Assembly: GCF_000787375.1 (NCBI RefSeq)
Contig: NZ_JRJU01000020.1
Coordinates: 27,551 to 91,550 of the forward strand
Origin: Halalkalibacter okhensis
GTDB taxonomy: Bacteria; Bacillota; Bacilli; Bacillales; Bacillaceae_D
Direction of reading: 5' to 3'
Length of the DNA: 64,000 nt
Part shown: positions 17,889-26,926 of the stretch, piece after piece
Numbering within the stretch: the stretch's first letter is position 1
How the letters are laid out: every line of letters begins with the position of its first letter
The notes under the pieces: generated by a model
The model's input: only the letters and a program-made list of their open reading frames with translations
Databases searched by the model: none
Told to the model about the DNA's origin: nothing
Position numbers and translations under genes: made by a program

Positions 17889-17978
17889 TTAATAATATAA
17901 ACCAGATTTTAGAATTTTCTTGGCATGTCTTTCTTGAGATTTAACAAGAGTATCCAACAAATTAGATAAGAATTTCAT
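17889..17978 (-). CDS. 29-residue basic amphipathic peptide gene
   Basis: Encodes MKFLSNLLDTLVKSQERHAK followed by KILKSGLYY, a short cationic, amphipathic helix without a membrane span. The SD AAGAAGGA lies five bases before ATG 17978, a sigma-A-like promoter lies about 35 bases upstream and a strong terminator directly follows, so this is a complete small transcription unit. I do not recognise the family. A regulatory peptide, a small membrane-surface peptide or a dual-function small RNA are all possible. Confidence 0.55.
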   Translation of the reverse strand: MKFLSNLLDTLVKSQERHAKKILKSGLYY

Positions 17979-18012
17979 TTAAATTCCTTCTTTCATGTTT
18001 AAATGTACGTTC

Positions 18013-18041
18013 ATTATGCCAATTTATTGAAATTTCATCAA
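18013..18041 (-). promoter_or_regulatory. Promoter of the 29-residue gene
   Basis: TTGATG (18041-18036), 17-bp spacer, CATAAT (18018-18013), reading toward the small gene. Confidence 0.5.
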
Positions 18042-18180
18042 AACTCAAATAGAAGCAAGAAAACGGAAACAAATGAAATGAAAGCGCAAAGCATCAACCT
18101 CTTTCTGTAAATATTGCCATTTTTCACTTCGGTTTTTAATAAAATACAACATTCCCACCATTCCAATCGGGTGATTATTC

Positions 18181-18208
18181 GTGACTTTTTACCAAAGTTT
18201 GTTAAAAT
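18181..18208 (+). promoter_or_regulatory. Possible promoter of the receiver gene
   Basis: GTGACT, 16-bp spacer, TAAAAT, about 58 bases before the start of the receiver protein gene. Hexamers match the sigma-A consensus at five of six positions each. Confidence 0.4.
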
Positions 18209-18265
18209 AGGAAATAAGTTATTTCGATCCACTAAATAACAACGATCAAACTAGTGAGGTACATG

Positions 18266-18706
18266 ATGGATAAGCATTGTAAAATTTTTATCGTTGACGA
18301 CGAAATCCTATTCGCCGATGCATTAACCACCATCCTTAATCTTGAGGAAGATATGGAAGTCATCGGCAGTGCCTCTAATGGGCTCGAAGCACTTGAACAA
18401 ATGTCTGAATGTCTGCCAGATGTGGTATTGACAGATATCCAAATGCCCTTAATGAACGGAATACAATTGATCAAAGAAGTAAAAGAAAGGTTTCCACAGC
18501 TAATCGTTCTTATTTTAACGACCTTTAATGAAGAAAAGTACATAGTTGAAGGCCTAGCCTACGGGGCAAGTGGGTATCTTTTAAAAGGGGAAAATTATAA
18601 AGAACTCGCTCAATCCATTCGCGACACAAAAGAAGGTCGTTCTGTCTTACCAACAGAAGCAACAGAAAAACTGACCCACTATTTATCGAAACATAATAAG
18701 AAATAA
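18266..18706 (+). CDS. Receiver-only response regulator (NarL-type receiver)
   Basis: 146 residues: a complete receiver domain with the acidic pair in FIVDDE, phospho-acceptor Asp57 in VLTDIQMPLMNG, the switch Thr in LILTTF and Lys in GYLLKG. It stops at the linker where NarL/FixJ regulators continue into their helix-turn-helix; no such domain follows in any frame before the terminator. It therefore probably signals through protein contacts or as a phosphate sink. ATG 18266 is best spaced from TGAGGT (a GTG at 18254 and an ATG at 18263 are alternatives). It converges on the 7TM-DISM kinase gene, its likely partner. Confidence 0.8.
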   Translation: MDKHCKIFIVDDEILFADALTTILNLEEDMEVIGSASNGLEALEQMSECLPDVVLTDIQMPLMNGIQLIKEVKERFPQLIVLILTTFNEEKYIVEGLAYGASGYLLKGENYKELAQSIRDTKEGRSVLPTEATEKLTHYLSKHNKK

Positions 18707-18744
18707 AATCATAGGCCAACCATCAATCCCATCATACTAGATGA

Positions 18745-18777
18745 AGAGGTGATGCCCCTCCTTTGGGCACTACCTCT
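18745..18777. terminator. Shared hairpin between converging genes
   Basis: AGAGGT pairs with ACCTCT and GCCC with GGGC in one stem between the receiver gene and the kinase gene. T runs are weak on both sides, so termination efficiency is uncertain. Confidence 0.55.
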
Positions 18778-18783
18778 CTGTAG

Positions 18784-20829
18784 TCATTTCTCTTCCTTCA
18801 TAGGCAGCGTAAAGTAAAACGTGCTTCCTTTTCCCTTTATACTGGTCACACCAACTACACCACCGTGTTTATGGATAATTTCTTTTGCGATCGTCAGTCC
18901 AAGTCCTGTCCCGTCCTTTTGGTGAGGTTGTTCCCGGTAAAATCGATTAAACACGAATGGGATATTCTCTGCCTCTATACCAACCCCATAATCTTCCACC
19001 TCTACTTGCACATAACCCTTACTTCCTTTATATTTCGTCATTACTCTCAGTTCTACTTTATTAACGTTCTTACTATATTTCACTGCATTAAAGATAAAGT
19101 TACTAAGAACTTGCATCAACCGCTGTTGGTCAGCCTCAATATAGATGCTATCATACTGCGCCCCTACCATATTTGTAAAAGACAACATGAACTGTTGGTT
19201 GTTAAGTTCATGAGAGAAAACCTTCCAGACGTCTTCCATAAATTTCTTAACATTAACGTTTTTCTTCAACATGACATATTCCTTCGATTCCAACTTGGAT
19301 AGCTCAAATAAGTCCTGAACGAGACGCTTCATGTAATCGGATTTCTGAATCATTTGCTCATAGAGCTGTTCATTTGGAGCAACATACCCTTCTTTCATAA
19401 GAGAAAGCTGTGTTTTGATCGCAATGATAGGCGACCCTAAATCATGTGCAATGAAAGCAAGCATCTCTGCTCGGCTATTATTCAGTTCTTCTAATCTCTT
19501 ATTCGTTTGACCGAGCTTTTCTGTCCGTTCAATGACTTTACTTTCTAATGTAGCATTTGATTTCACTAATGTTTGAGTGAGTTCTCGGTTTTCTTCATAC
19601 AACTTCGTATAACGGTCAGACTTGATGATCCCTTGTAACATCAAGAAAAACAGAGTGCTATAGCCTAACATCGGAATCGTTTGTAAGCTTTGCGTATAAG
19701 ACAAAATATCGTTTATACTCGCAAATGTTAGAAGTATGATTCCAAATACATTTAATTTGGCTCCTTCTCTACCTTCCGCTAATGCTTTTAATCCAACGAC
19801 AAATATAAAATAAAACAAAATCAAACCAAGTGGTATCATAGATACGGTTAACGTGCTCGTATATATATACATCGGAGCAAAAAGATAATACAACACTAGA
19901 ATACCAATCATTGCATAGGCTAAATTTAGTACGTGTTTATTTACTTCTTTTGGATACATTTTATACATTAAACTTACTAGAAAAAATAACCCTACAACTT
20001 CACATAAATACTCAACTCTCGTCATCAGTGTCCATGGCACCGTTGGAAACAATAAATAAAATAGATATTCACAAAGAAGCATATTTCGTAGCGCAGCTAA
20101 TAGACCAATCATCCCAATATAGAAAAACGTGATGTCATTTTTACTAACCCCAAACATCACTAAATGATAAATTCCTATAAATAAGAAGCCACCTATTAGC
20201 AAAAGATCGATGGCCAAGTTTTTCACTATGTAATTGGTAATGGCTGTCCGACTGCCTGTTAGTACGTCCCCGAAAATGCCGCCTTCTCGAAACTCATGAT
20301 TGGATACTTGTATAATGACTTCTACCTGTTCTTGATCTGGTTCAAAATAAATAAAGTTGCTTTTTAATAAAGGGATTTCTCCTTCTTTATTGCTCGAAAC
20401 CTCTCCAACCTCATCTAGTAACACTCCATCCACCCAAACCTTATAAGCAACACCAATATACCCTAAATAGAAAGCTTGTTTCTCACCCATCAGATCCTCT
20501 GGATAAACAAGTTGCAATCGATATGTACCATATCCAATGCTATTATTCTCATGTTCTTTGATCGTATCCACCCAAGAACGAGGCGTTTTCAAATAAATCG
20601 GATTAAGAGCAGTCATCAGGAAATCATCTGGTTCCAAGAGCTCCTTCCAATGAAACTCCCAGTCTCCTGTTACGTTATAAATTTGATCCTTTTGAATCGC
20701 ATCAAGCTGAGCAACCCCTTGTCGAACCACTACATCTTCTATAGCTTCATTATGTTTAAAAATCAAGGCCAAAAAAAGCAAGAAAAACGTAAGCAACAGC
20801 AAAACCATCAATCTCACCTTGGACTTCAT
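18784..20829 (-). CDS. 7TM-DISM sensor histidine kinase
   Basis: 681-residue membrane kinase. After an N-terminal anchor comes an extracellular jelly-roll-like sensor (about 35-190), seven membrane helices (about 200-400, 7TMR-DISM type), a short coiled coil, then HisKA with the phospho-site His462 in FIAHDLGSP and a complete HATPase (N box NFIFNAVKYS, G1 DYGVGIE, F box FNRFYREQ, G2 GTGLGLTIAKEI). The sensor class often binds carbohydrates or other small ligands. ATG 20829 stands behind GAGGAGAA. No response regulator lies in its own operon; the receiver-only protein converges on it. Confidence 0.9.
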   Translation of the reverse strand: MKSKVRLMVLLLLTFFLLFLALIFKHNEAIEDVVVRQGVAQLDAIQKDQIYNVTGDWEFHWKELLEPDDFLMTALNPIYLKTPRSWVDTIKEHENNSIGYGTYRLQLVYPEDLMGEKQAFYLGYIGVAYKVWVDGVLLDEVGEVSSNKEGEIPLLKSNFIYFEPDQEQVEVIIQVSNHEFREGGIFGDVLTGSRTAITNYIVKNLAIDLLLIGGFLFIGIYHLVMFGVSKNDITFFYIGMIGLLAALRNMLLCEYLFYLLFPTVPWTLMTRVEYLCEVVGLFFLVSLMYKMYPKEVNKHVLNLAYAMIGILVLYYLFAPMYIYTSTLTVSMIPLGLILFYFIFVVGLKALAEGREGAKLNVFGIILLTFASINDILSYTQSLQTIPMLGYSTLFFLMLQGIIKSDRYTKLYEENRELTQTLVKSNATLESKVIERTEKLGQTNKRLEELNNSRAEMLAFIAHDLGSPIIAIKTQLSLMKEGYVAPNEQLYEQMIQKSDYMKRLVQDLFELSKLESKEYVMLKKNVNVKKFMEDVWKVFSHELNNQQFMLSFTNMVGAQYDSIYIEADQQRLMQVLSNFIFNAVKYSKNVNKVELRVMTKYKGSKGYVQVEVEDYGVGIEAENIPFVFNRFYREQPHQKDGTGLGLTIAKEIIHKHGGVVGVTSIKGKGSTFYFTLPMKEEK

Positions 20830-20959
20830 TTACATTCTCCTCTGTAAATTGGGGGATGGCACGAATAGACTCCACAATCTGTTTAACGTCTTGTTAACTT
20901 CTTTACTTACCAGAGCTATTCCTTCATTTCCATCTTACTTTCTCCTTGTTTCTACCAAT

Positions 20960-20988
20960 ATTGTATAATTTGATCTATAAATATACAA
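20960..20988 (-). promoter_or_regulatory. Promoter of the 7TM-DISM kinase
   Basis: TTGTAT (20988-20983), 17-bp spacer, TACAAT (20965-20960), reading toward the kinase gene with a leader of about 125 bases. Confidence 0.45.
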
Positions 20989-21011
20989 AGCTATTTTTTA
21001 TTTTCTCCACT

Positions 21012-21638
21012 TCAACGATCCATGGTGGAATTGTATTTTTTCCAATAGTGAATAGCTAGCTGAGTTCGATCACGAAGCTCGAGTTTCTCTAAGATAATGG
21101 ACAGTGTATTGCGGACAGTGCCTTCTGTAATATATAACTGTTCAGAAATTTCACGATTGGATAGTCCCTGAGCTACAAGTGCTGCAATATCTTTTTCCCG
21201 AGGTGTTAATTGTTCTAGCTCTTCTCTTTCGGCAGGCTGAGTTAATTGCTTCAGGACCGTAGCATCAAGCACCGTCGAGCCTGAAACGAGCGCTCGCAAC
21301 TGCTGCGCCATGCTAGATACCTTCGTCGATTTAATTAAATAGCCCTCCGCCCCAGCTAATATCGCTAATCGTATGTTTTTTTCATCCTTGAATGTTGAAA
21401 GCATCATCACCTGAATATTAGGCCATTGTTGTTTAATTTGGCGAGTCGCCTGAATTCCGTCCATAACTGGCATTTGAATGTCCATCAAAAGGACGTTCGG
21501 CACAAGTTCGCGGCAGGAAGTAATTGCTTCGGCTCCATTATTAGCGGTACCAATAACCTCCATGTCACACTCCCTAGACAGGAGCACTTTAAGACTTTGA
21601 CATACTAACGGATCATCATCAACAATCAGGATTTTCAT
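21012..21638 (-). CDS. NarL/FixJ-family response regulator
   Basis: 208-residue regulator: a receiver domain with phospho-acceptor Asp53 in LLMDIQMPVMDG and a C-terminal LuxR-type helix-turn-helix (LTPREKDIAALVAQGLSNRE, then VRNTLSIILEKL). It resembles the DesR/YvfU/LiaR group. It follows the DesK-type kinase gene by 18 bp and the exporter genes before it, so it probably controls the exporter operon. Confidence 0.92.
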   Translation of the reverse strand: MKILIVDDDPLVCQSLKVLLSRECDMEVIGTANNGAEAITSCRELVPNVLLMDIQMPVMDGIQATRQIKQQWPNIQVMMLSTFKDEKNIRLAILAGAEGYLIKSTKVSSMAQQLRALVSGSTVLDATVLKQLTQPAEREELEQLTPREKDIAALVAQGLSNREISEQLYITEGTVRNTLSIILEKLELRDRTQLAIHYWKKYNSTMDR

Positions 21639-21656
21639 CGGTCAGCTCTCCTTTTT

Positions 21657-22802
21657 CTAAACATGATTTTTCTCGAGTGGCAGCACACAAATCAACAAAA
21701 ATCCATTCGATGTGTCAGTAGATATACTTCCTCCAACAGCCTTTGCTCGGTAGCGCAAATTCCTGAGGCCCATTCCAACTTCTTGTCGGCTACCACCCAT
21801 ACTAGGTGCTCCGTCATTATGGACAGATAACCGTAAAATGTGTGGACCAATATCTAATGAAATCAATACTTTTGTTGGGTTAGCATGCCGGATAATATTG
21901 GTTAGACTTTCCTTTAAACAAGGATAGAGAATGCTCCATAAGTGGGCGTCCACTTTGGATGTGTCTCCAAAAACTTGGAAACTGATCGGACAGAGTGTAA
22001 ATTGATCGCTTATTTCTTGCATGCCCTCTATTCCTAATTCTTTTACAGGCTTTAAATTATGGACGGTTTCTCTTAAGTAGACGGCACTATTGGATAGACG
22101 CTGCTGTGCTTGAGAGAACATCTCTTTGGCTAATGGATCGTCTTCCTCCCATAATTGTTCAAACGCTTGAAGCGCTAACACAGAAGCAGTGAGCTCATGT
22201 CCAACGTCATCGTGCAATTGTTGAGCGATACGGTTTCTTTCCGCTAACTCAGCCAAACGCGCCCCTTGAACATTAGCTAATAGAAGTTCCTCTTTCAGAT
22301 TTTCCAATTCATAACGATCTCTTCTCTGATGATCAGCTTCTTGTTGATATAGCTTCCTTTCGTTCGCCCAGCCTCCCAGAATCGCTCCAGACAATCCAGC
22401 TTGTATTAGTACAGCCACTAGAAGAAGCGATGTTTCCGAATAAAGCAAAACAAAAATTAATATAGGAAGAGCTAACCAAATCTTTCTTTTGTACATGCCC
22501 TCAAATAGCGGCATGGCCAATGCGAAAGAAGCCAATGGACTATACATAATAAACATGAAACATACTGCCTGATCGAGAAAAACCGTCCAACCTGTCAGCT
22601 GAAAGCGCCAACGAGCTAGTGTCATAATAGCGATAAACAGCAGAAGGATTACCCCTGCTTTGCCACCATCGCTTTGCAGCCACAATAGACAAAGTAGAAG
22701 TAATCCAACGAAGCGCCAAAGGATTGTTGCCGTTTCAGAAGACCAATTTTCTCTTTTATTTCTCATTCGTGCACACATCCTTATTGGTACTTTCCTTATC
22801 AT
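21657..22802 (-). CDS. DesK/YvfT-type sensor histidine kinase
   Basis: Membrane kinase with five to six hydrophobic helices in the first 145 residues, a short coiled coil, a HisKA_3 dimerisation domain with phospho-site His in RIAQQLHDDVGHEL (about residue 197) and a compact HATPase ending in GMGLRNLRYRAKAVGGS. There is almost no extracellular domain, so it is of the intramembrane-sensing type that often monitors its neighbouring ABC transporter. The start is unsure: ATG at 22802 has no SD, and internal ATGs at 22778 and 22766 are possible. Confidence 0.88.
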   Translation of the reverse strand: MIRKVPIRMCARMRNKRENWSSETATILWRFVGLLLLCLLWLQSDGGKAGVILLLFIAIMTLARWRFQLTGWTVFLDQAVCFMFIMYSPLASFALAMPLFEGMYKRKIWLALPILIFVLLYSETSLLLVAVLIQAGLSGAILGGWANERKLYQQEADHQRRDRYELENLKEELLLANVQGARLAELAERNRIAQQLHDDVGHELTASVLALQAFEQLWEEDDPLAKEMFSQAQQRLSNSAVYLRETVHNLKPVKELGIEGMQEISDQFTLCPISFQVFGDTSKVDAHLWSILYPCLKESLTNIIRHANPTKVLISLDIGPHILRLSVHNDGAPSMGGSRQEVGMGLRNLRYRAKAVGGSISTDTSNGFLLICVLPLEKNHV

Positions 22803-22835
22803 ATCAGATTAATGAGTGAACGTTAGAACCGGGCC

Positions 22836-23522
22836 TTATGTGAACCTTCTTCGGCTCCCTATTAAAAGGAAAGCGATACAAAAGAGGAACATGATCACTA
22901 AAGATGTGACAAGATCAGCTAGAGGGGCTTGATACGCTACAAGCAGCGTTCCTTCTGCCACCCAATAGGTTGGCAATAACATGACCACTCGCTGAATTGA
23001 TTCTGGCATGACCTCAACTGGCCACATCATCCCTCCTAGCATAGCCATGACCATGATGAGCCCGCCTAGAACACTAAAGGCCGCCTCCTTATTCCGAAAT
23101 AAGGAATACCACGCTAAGGAAAAACCTAAAGCCGTCATCGAATATATCGTATATATCATAAACAGAAGGATCGGCGACGGAAGACTTTCTCCATGAACAA
23201 GAACGCCTAAAAGGACAAACACAAGATTTACAACCGTCAAAATCAAAGAATACGCCAATAAATTTTGCCATAAATATTGAAAATGGGTGATCGGCGCTAC
23301 ACTTAGCCGCAATAATGTTTTATTCGTTCGATCTTCTAAAATAATTCCCCCTAGCCTAGCTGCAATGAACATCAATAAGATGCCATAGTAGTGAAATCCT
23401 AACGGCATCGGAGGCCAATCTCCTTGTGGAAGAAAGACTGCCGCTACAGGAAAGAACATTAAAAACAAGAAATTTGATTTTTTTTGAAAGAAACGTTTAA
23501 ACACAAAGATAAAGATCGTCAT
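22836..23522 (-). CDS. ABC-2 type exporter permease
   Basis: 228-residue permease with six hydrophobic segments; ABC2_membrane-type features include GGIILEDRTNKTLLRLSVAPI and GGMMWPVEVMPESIQRV. The start is ATG 23522, which overlaps the TGA of the upstream permease (ATGA), indicating coupled translation. The frame is open to 23690 but that part is out-of-frame coding sequence of the previous gene. It works with the second permease and the ATPase. Confidence 0.88.
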   Translation of the reverse strand: MTIFIFVFKRFFQKKSNFLFLMFFPVAAVFLPQGDWPPMPLGFHYYGILLMFIAARLGGIILEDRTNKTLLRLSVAPITHFQYLWQNLLAYSLILTVVNLVFVLLGVLVHGESLPSPILLFMIYTIYSMTALGFSLAWYSLFRNKEAAFSVLGGLIMVMAMLGGMMWPVEVMPESIQRVVMLLPTYWVAEGTLLVAYQAPLADLVTSLVIMFLFCIAFLLIGSRRRFT

Positions 23523-24253
23523 ACAAGCTTCCGCCTTCCATAATAGGCAGCCAAACATGCTAACGCAATCGATAAAGCGATTAATATCACAAAGCTGATG
23601 ATCGCTTTCTCTATATTTTCTCCTGTCATGATGGCATAAATCATATTTTGTCCAAGAGAAACAGGGTTGCCATAAGTCGATACGAACCAAAATGGGGCGC
23701 TATTAGGCAGTGGAAACCAGACCTCTGCTAGCATCAAGCATGCGATACCGAAACCTGTTCCGAGTCGTTCGGCCGTTTTATAATTTTTCATCGCTAATAC
23801 GAAGTTGACATACACCAATTGAATAACAACAGACACTGCTATAAGGGCAAGTAAAACGAAACCCAAATTTCCCCATTGCACATTGTAAAAAATCAGTGTA
23901 TAGATCACAATGACAAAGCTTTGGAACACATTAAATAAAGCGCTCGTTAATATAATAGAATAAGCATGAGTGTGAGCATGAAATGGCAGAGAGTACATTC
24001 TCCATTTCATTGAAGACATAAGATCTCCTTTAATATACTCCATTGTATAAAACCCACCAAACATCAGAAATGCAAACATCATCGTAACTGCCACTTCATC
24101 CTTCATCAGGATGCCACTCTCTTCATTTACTGCGTTATCGGCAATTAAGCCTAGCACCGTAATAAGTGCAATAGGAGTTAACATTAAGATAGCCATGCCC
24201 ACGTAATTTCTAAACATTCGGCGAAGCATAAAATAACTTGACTTTAAAATCAT
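23519..24253 (-). CDS. ABC-2 type exporter permease
   Basis: 244 residues, six predicted helices, with a charged cytosolic loop GDLLMSSMKWRMYSLPF-like after helix two as in ABC-2 permeases. It overlaps the ATPase gene and the next permease gene by ATGA junctions. The exported substrate is unknown; the layout (ATPase, permeases, DesK-type kinase, NarL-type regulator) resembles B. subtilis yvfRS-yvfTU. Confidence 0.85.
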   Translation of the reverse strand: MILKSSYFMLRRMFRNYVGMAILMLTPIALITVLGLIADNAVNEESGILMKDEVAVTMMFAFLMFGGFYTMEYIKGDLMSSMKWRMYSLPFHAHTHAYSIILTSALFNVFQSFVIVIYTLIFYNVQWGNLGFVLLALIAVSVVIQLVYVNFVLAMKNYKTAERLGTGFGIACLMLAEVWFPLPNSAPFWFVSTYGNPVSLGQNMIYAIMTGENIEKAIISFVILIALSIALACLAAYYGRRKLV

Positions 24254-25200
24254 TTGTCTTCCTCTCCTCCATCACGCAGACTTTTTCCAGTAAGGGTTAA
24301 AAAGACATCTTCCAAGGTTGGCTTCTCCGCTTGGACCGAATGAATTCCTCCAAAGTCTTTAGCAATAGAAAGAGCACGATCGAGGTTTCCAGCTCCTACT
24401 TGAGAAATAATATGAATAGCCTTGTTGTTTTGAGTTACTTGTTTTACTCCCTCTAGCTTGCGAAGCTTTTCTAAAAGAAGCTCCGTTGGTTCTGCTACCT
24501 CCAGTTCAATCTTTTCCTCATGCTGAATCTTTTTCACGAGCTCATCAATTGTTCCCTCAGCAATGACATGTCCTTGATCCATAATAACGACACGAGAAGC
24601 AAGATGTTGGACTTCCTCCATATAATGAGTCGTGTATAGAATTGTCGTTCCTTGCTTGTTCAACTTTCGAATCGTTTCTAAAATATGATTACGAGATTGA
24701 GGATCTATCCCTACCGTCGGTTCATCCATAATAAGAAATTTCGGTCTATGGATAAGAGCACAAGCGATGTTTAAACGTCTTTGCATCCCTCCTGAGAACT
24801 TCGTTGGAAGCTTATTAGCATGTTCTCTTAGGCCAACAAATTCAAGTGTTTGCTCTACTCTATTTTTTAGTTCCGTCCCTTTTAGACCATAAATCCCTCC
24901 GAAGAACTCAAGGTTTTCTTTTGCTGTTAAATCTGTAAACACCGTAATATCCTGTGTGACAAGACCAATTTGTTTCTTGATTTCCTTGAGGTGTTTCTGT
25001 TGTGTTTTTTGAAAGATTTCAATTTCTCCTGAGTCAAAACCGATAATCCCTGCTAGTGCGTGAATCAAAGTCGTTTTCCCCGCACCATTTGGTCCTAACA
25101 ACCCTAATATCTCACCTTCACCAATCGTTAAATCTACATGATCTAAGCTCAAGTGAGAGCCGTATCTTTTCACTATATCTTTCATATGGACAATAGCCAT
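24250..25200 (-). CDS. ABC exporter ATPase
   Basis: 316 residues: Walker A GPNGAGKTT near 36, Q loop GLVTQDIT, signature SGGMQRRLNIACAL, Walker B FLIMDEPTVGID and the switch His in LYTTHYMEEV, followed by a C-terminal regulatory extension of about 90 residues as in drug/lantibiotic exporter ATPases (DrrA/CcmA type). GAAGGAGG precedes ATG 25200. First gene of a five-gene operon with two permeases and a two-component system. Confidence 0.92.
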   Translation of the reverse strand: MAIVHMKDIVKRYGSHLSLDHVDLTIGEGEILGLLGPNGAGKTTLIHALAGIIGFDSGEIEIFQKTQQKHLKEIKKQIGLVTQDITVFTDLTAKENLEFFGGIYGLKGTELKNRVEQTLEFVGLREHANKLPTKFSGGMQRRLNIACALIHRPKFLIMDEPTVGIDPQSRNHILETIRKLNKQGTTILYTTHYMEEVQHLASRVVIMDQGHVIAEGTIDELVKKIQHEEKIELEVAEPTELLLEKLRKLEGVKQVTQNNKAIHIISQVGAGNLDRALSIAKDFGGIHSVQAEKPTLEDVFLTLTGKSLRDGGEEDK

Positions 25201-25338
25201 CTTATTTCCTCCTTCAATCTCTGATTAGTTATCATCATAATTCGTTCAAGTTCGATGCAGTAGTTACAAATGTAATGAATGCTTTTTGTGTTTTCCGTTT
25301 TATGGTTATTTTAACCAAAATCACCAAAACTACTTTAC

Positions 25339-25378
25339 CTGTCGTAGTAATTATGGTAAGTTATAATTACTACGACAG
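25339..25378. promoter_or_regulatory. Perfect 16-bp inverted repeat, probable operator
   Basis: CTGTCGTAGTAATTAT and its exact reverse complement flank an 8-bp centre, between the exporter operon and the divergent PadR gene. The right arm contains TATAAT. The site is placed to control both directions; PadR or the NarL-type regulator are the candidates. Confidence 0.65.
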
Positions 25379-25468
25379 ATGAAGTACGATAGATGCAGTA
25401 ATGATTACGAAACAAAATCAAACATCCATCCTTCTCTAACGAATAAATAAGGGATAGGTAGGCGAATT

Positions 25469-25801
25469 ATGTTGATAAGCAGTGATGTTATTCGAGGGTA
25501 CAATGATACGATTATTCTTTATTTATTATTGGAAAATGATTCATACGGCTATGAAATCTCCAAAAAGATTAAGGATTTGTCCGGTGAGAAGTACATCATC
25601 AAAGAAACGACTCTTTATTCGGCCTTTAACAGGCTAATGAAAAACGGGTATATTACTTCCTTCCACAAGGAGCAAACATTCGGAAAAAGACGTACGTATT
25701 ATAAAATAACGAATGCTGGCAGGATGTATTACAAGGAAAAATGCAAAGAGTGGGCGTTAACAAAAGAAGTGATCAATCAATTTATTAAGGAGGATCTTTA
25801 G
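25469..25801 (+). CDS. PadR-family transcriptional regulator
   Basis: 110-residue winged helix-turn-helix protein: LLLENDSYGYEISKKI, TLYSAFNRLMKNGYI and the wing GKRRTYYKIT are typical PadR elements, then a short dimerisation helix. Its stop is immediately followed by the GTG of the membrane-protein gene (no gap), so the two are coupled. It is divergent from the exporter operon across a perfect palindrome and may repress both units. Its inducer is unknown. Confidence 0.9.
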   Translation: MLISSDVIRGYNDTIILYLLLENDSYGYEISKKIKDLSGEKYIIKETTLYSAFNRLMKNGYITSFHKEQTFGKRRTYYKITNAGRMYYKEKCKEWALTKEVINQFIKEDL

Positions 25802-26752
25802 GTGGATACCATTATGACTTATCTCAATAATATGTTTGCAACGCTACCCAAAACGAGTGACATGAATAGATTAAAAGAAGACTTGTTGGCTAATATGGAG
25901 GATAAATACGAAGAGTTAAAACAAAACGGCAAATCAGAGAATGAAGCAATCGGAATCGTCATTTCCGAATTCGGCAATATCGACGAACTAGTAAGCGAGT
26001 TAAATATTGACGTAAAGGATTCAATAGACAAAGAGCATCCATATCTAACAGATGAGCAAGTGGAAGATTATTTAGATGAAACGAAAAAAGCTGGCAAACT
26101 GATCGGATTTGGTGTCGGTATATGTCAGATAGGTGTTGTATTCTTACTGCTTTTATTACAATTAGGAAACGCAGGCGGAATGATAGGCATTGCTGCACTC
26201 TTTTTGTTTGTGGCAGCAGCTGTTGGATTATTCATTTATGCTGGAACACTAATGGAAAAACATAAGTATTTGTCTAATGGCTTTACTCTTCCTGATGACA
26301 TTAAGATATCACTTGAACATGAGTATGAATTGTTTCAGCCGACCTTTACAAAAGCGATCGTTACTGGCGTGGTACTATGTATTTTATCACCAGTGGTGCT
26401 GATTGTTCTAACTTCGATCAATGAAAACAGCGTGATATATGGAGTCATATTCTTACTTCTGATGGTCGCACTGGCTGTTTATTTGTTTGTCTCTACTGGT
26501 AATCAACAGGCAGCATACCGTACCTTATTAAAAAAAGGGGATCAGCCAAACATCTCCCTCCCCCATGAAAAGAAAGAGGATAAAGCCATACGAGTAGCTT
26601 CTGTCATTCTATGGCCATTAACTGTTTGTATCTTTCTTATTAGTGGATTTTTGTATAACCAATGGCATATCAATTGGATCATTTTCCCGATCGTTGGTTT
26701 GCTCTTTGCCATGTTCAGTGGCGCGTACTCTATTATCAAGGAAAAAGCTTGA
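25802..26752 (+). CDS. HAAS-domain (DUF1700-like) membrane protein
   Basis: 316 residues: an N-terminal soluble domain with the helical pattern DLLANMEDKYEELKQNGKSE and ISEFGNIDELVSEL found in HAAS / permease-prefix domains that accompany PadR regulators, then six membrane helices in three pairs (about 98-150, 185-235, 265-313). The start is GTG 25802, eight bases after AAGGAGG. PadR-HAAS pairs probably sense envelope state or control permeases; no enzymatic motif is visible. Confidence 0.82.
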   Translation: MDTIMTYLNNMFATLPKTSDMNRLKEDLLANMEDKYEELKQNGKSENEAIGIVISEFGNIDELVSELNIDVKDSIDKEHPYLTDEQVEDYLDETKKAGKLIGFGVGICQIGVVFLLLLLQLGNAGGMIGIAALFLFVAAAVGLFIYAGTLMEKHKYLSNGFTLPDDIKISLEHEYELFQPTFTKAIVTGVVLCILSPVVLIVLTSINENSVIYGVIFLLLMVALAVYLFVSTGNQQAAYRTLLKKGDQPNISLPHEKKEDKAIRVASVILWPLTVCIFLISGFLYNQWHINWIIFPIVGLLFAMFSGAYSIIKEKA

Positions 26753-26787
26753 TAGATTTACAATTTCTACACCTATAAAACTAAAAC

Positions 26788-26827
26788 AGGGGCTATATCA
26801 AAAACGCGCGATTATGATATAGCCCCT
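26788..26827 (+). terminator. Terminator of the padR operon
   Basis: Thirteen-base-pair perfect stem AGGGGCTATATCA / TGATATAGCCCCT with a 14-nt loop and a short T tract. Confidence 0.85.
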
Positions 26828-26926
26828 TTATGTTACAACAAACATGCCGTTTGTAATTAGGCAAATGCACCAAACCAATGAGTCTTGAATACCATATGCC
26901 TACAAAGCTTACAAGAGGTGAGAAAT

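Noticed and set aside
18038..18232. 64-codon minus-strand reading frame
   Set aside because: Crosses the promoter of the 29-residue gene and has no SD; composition looks non-coding.
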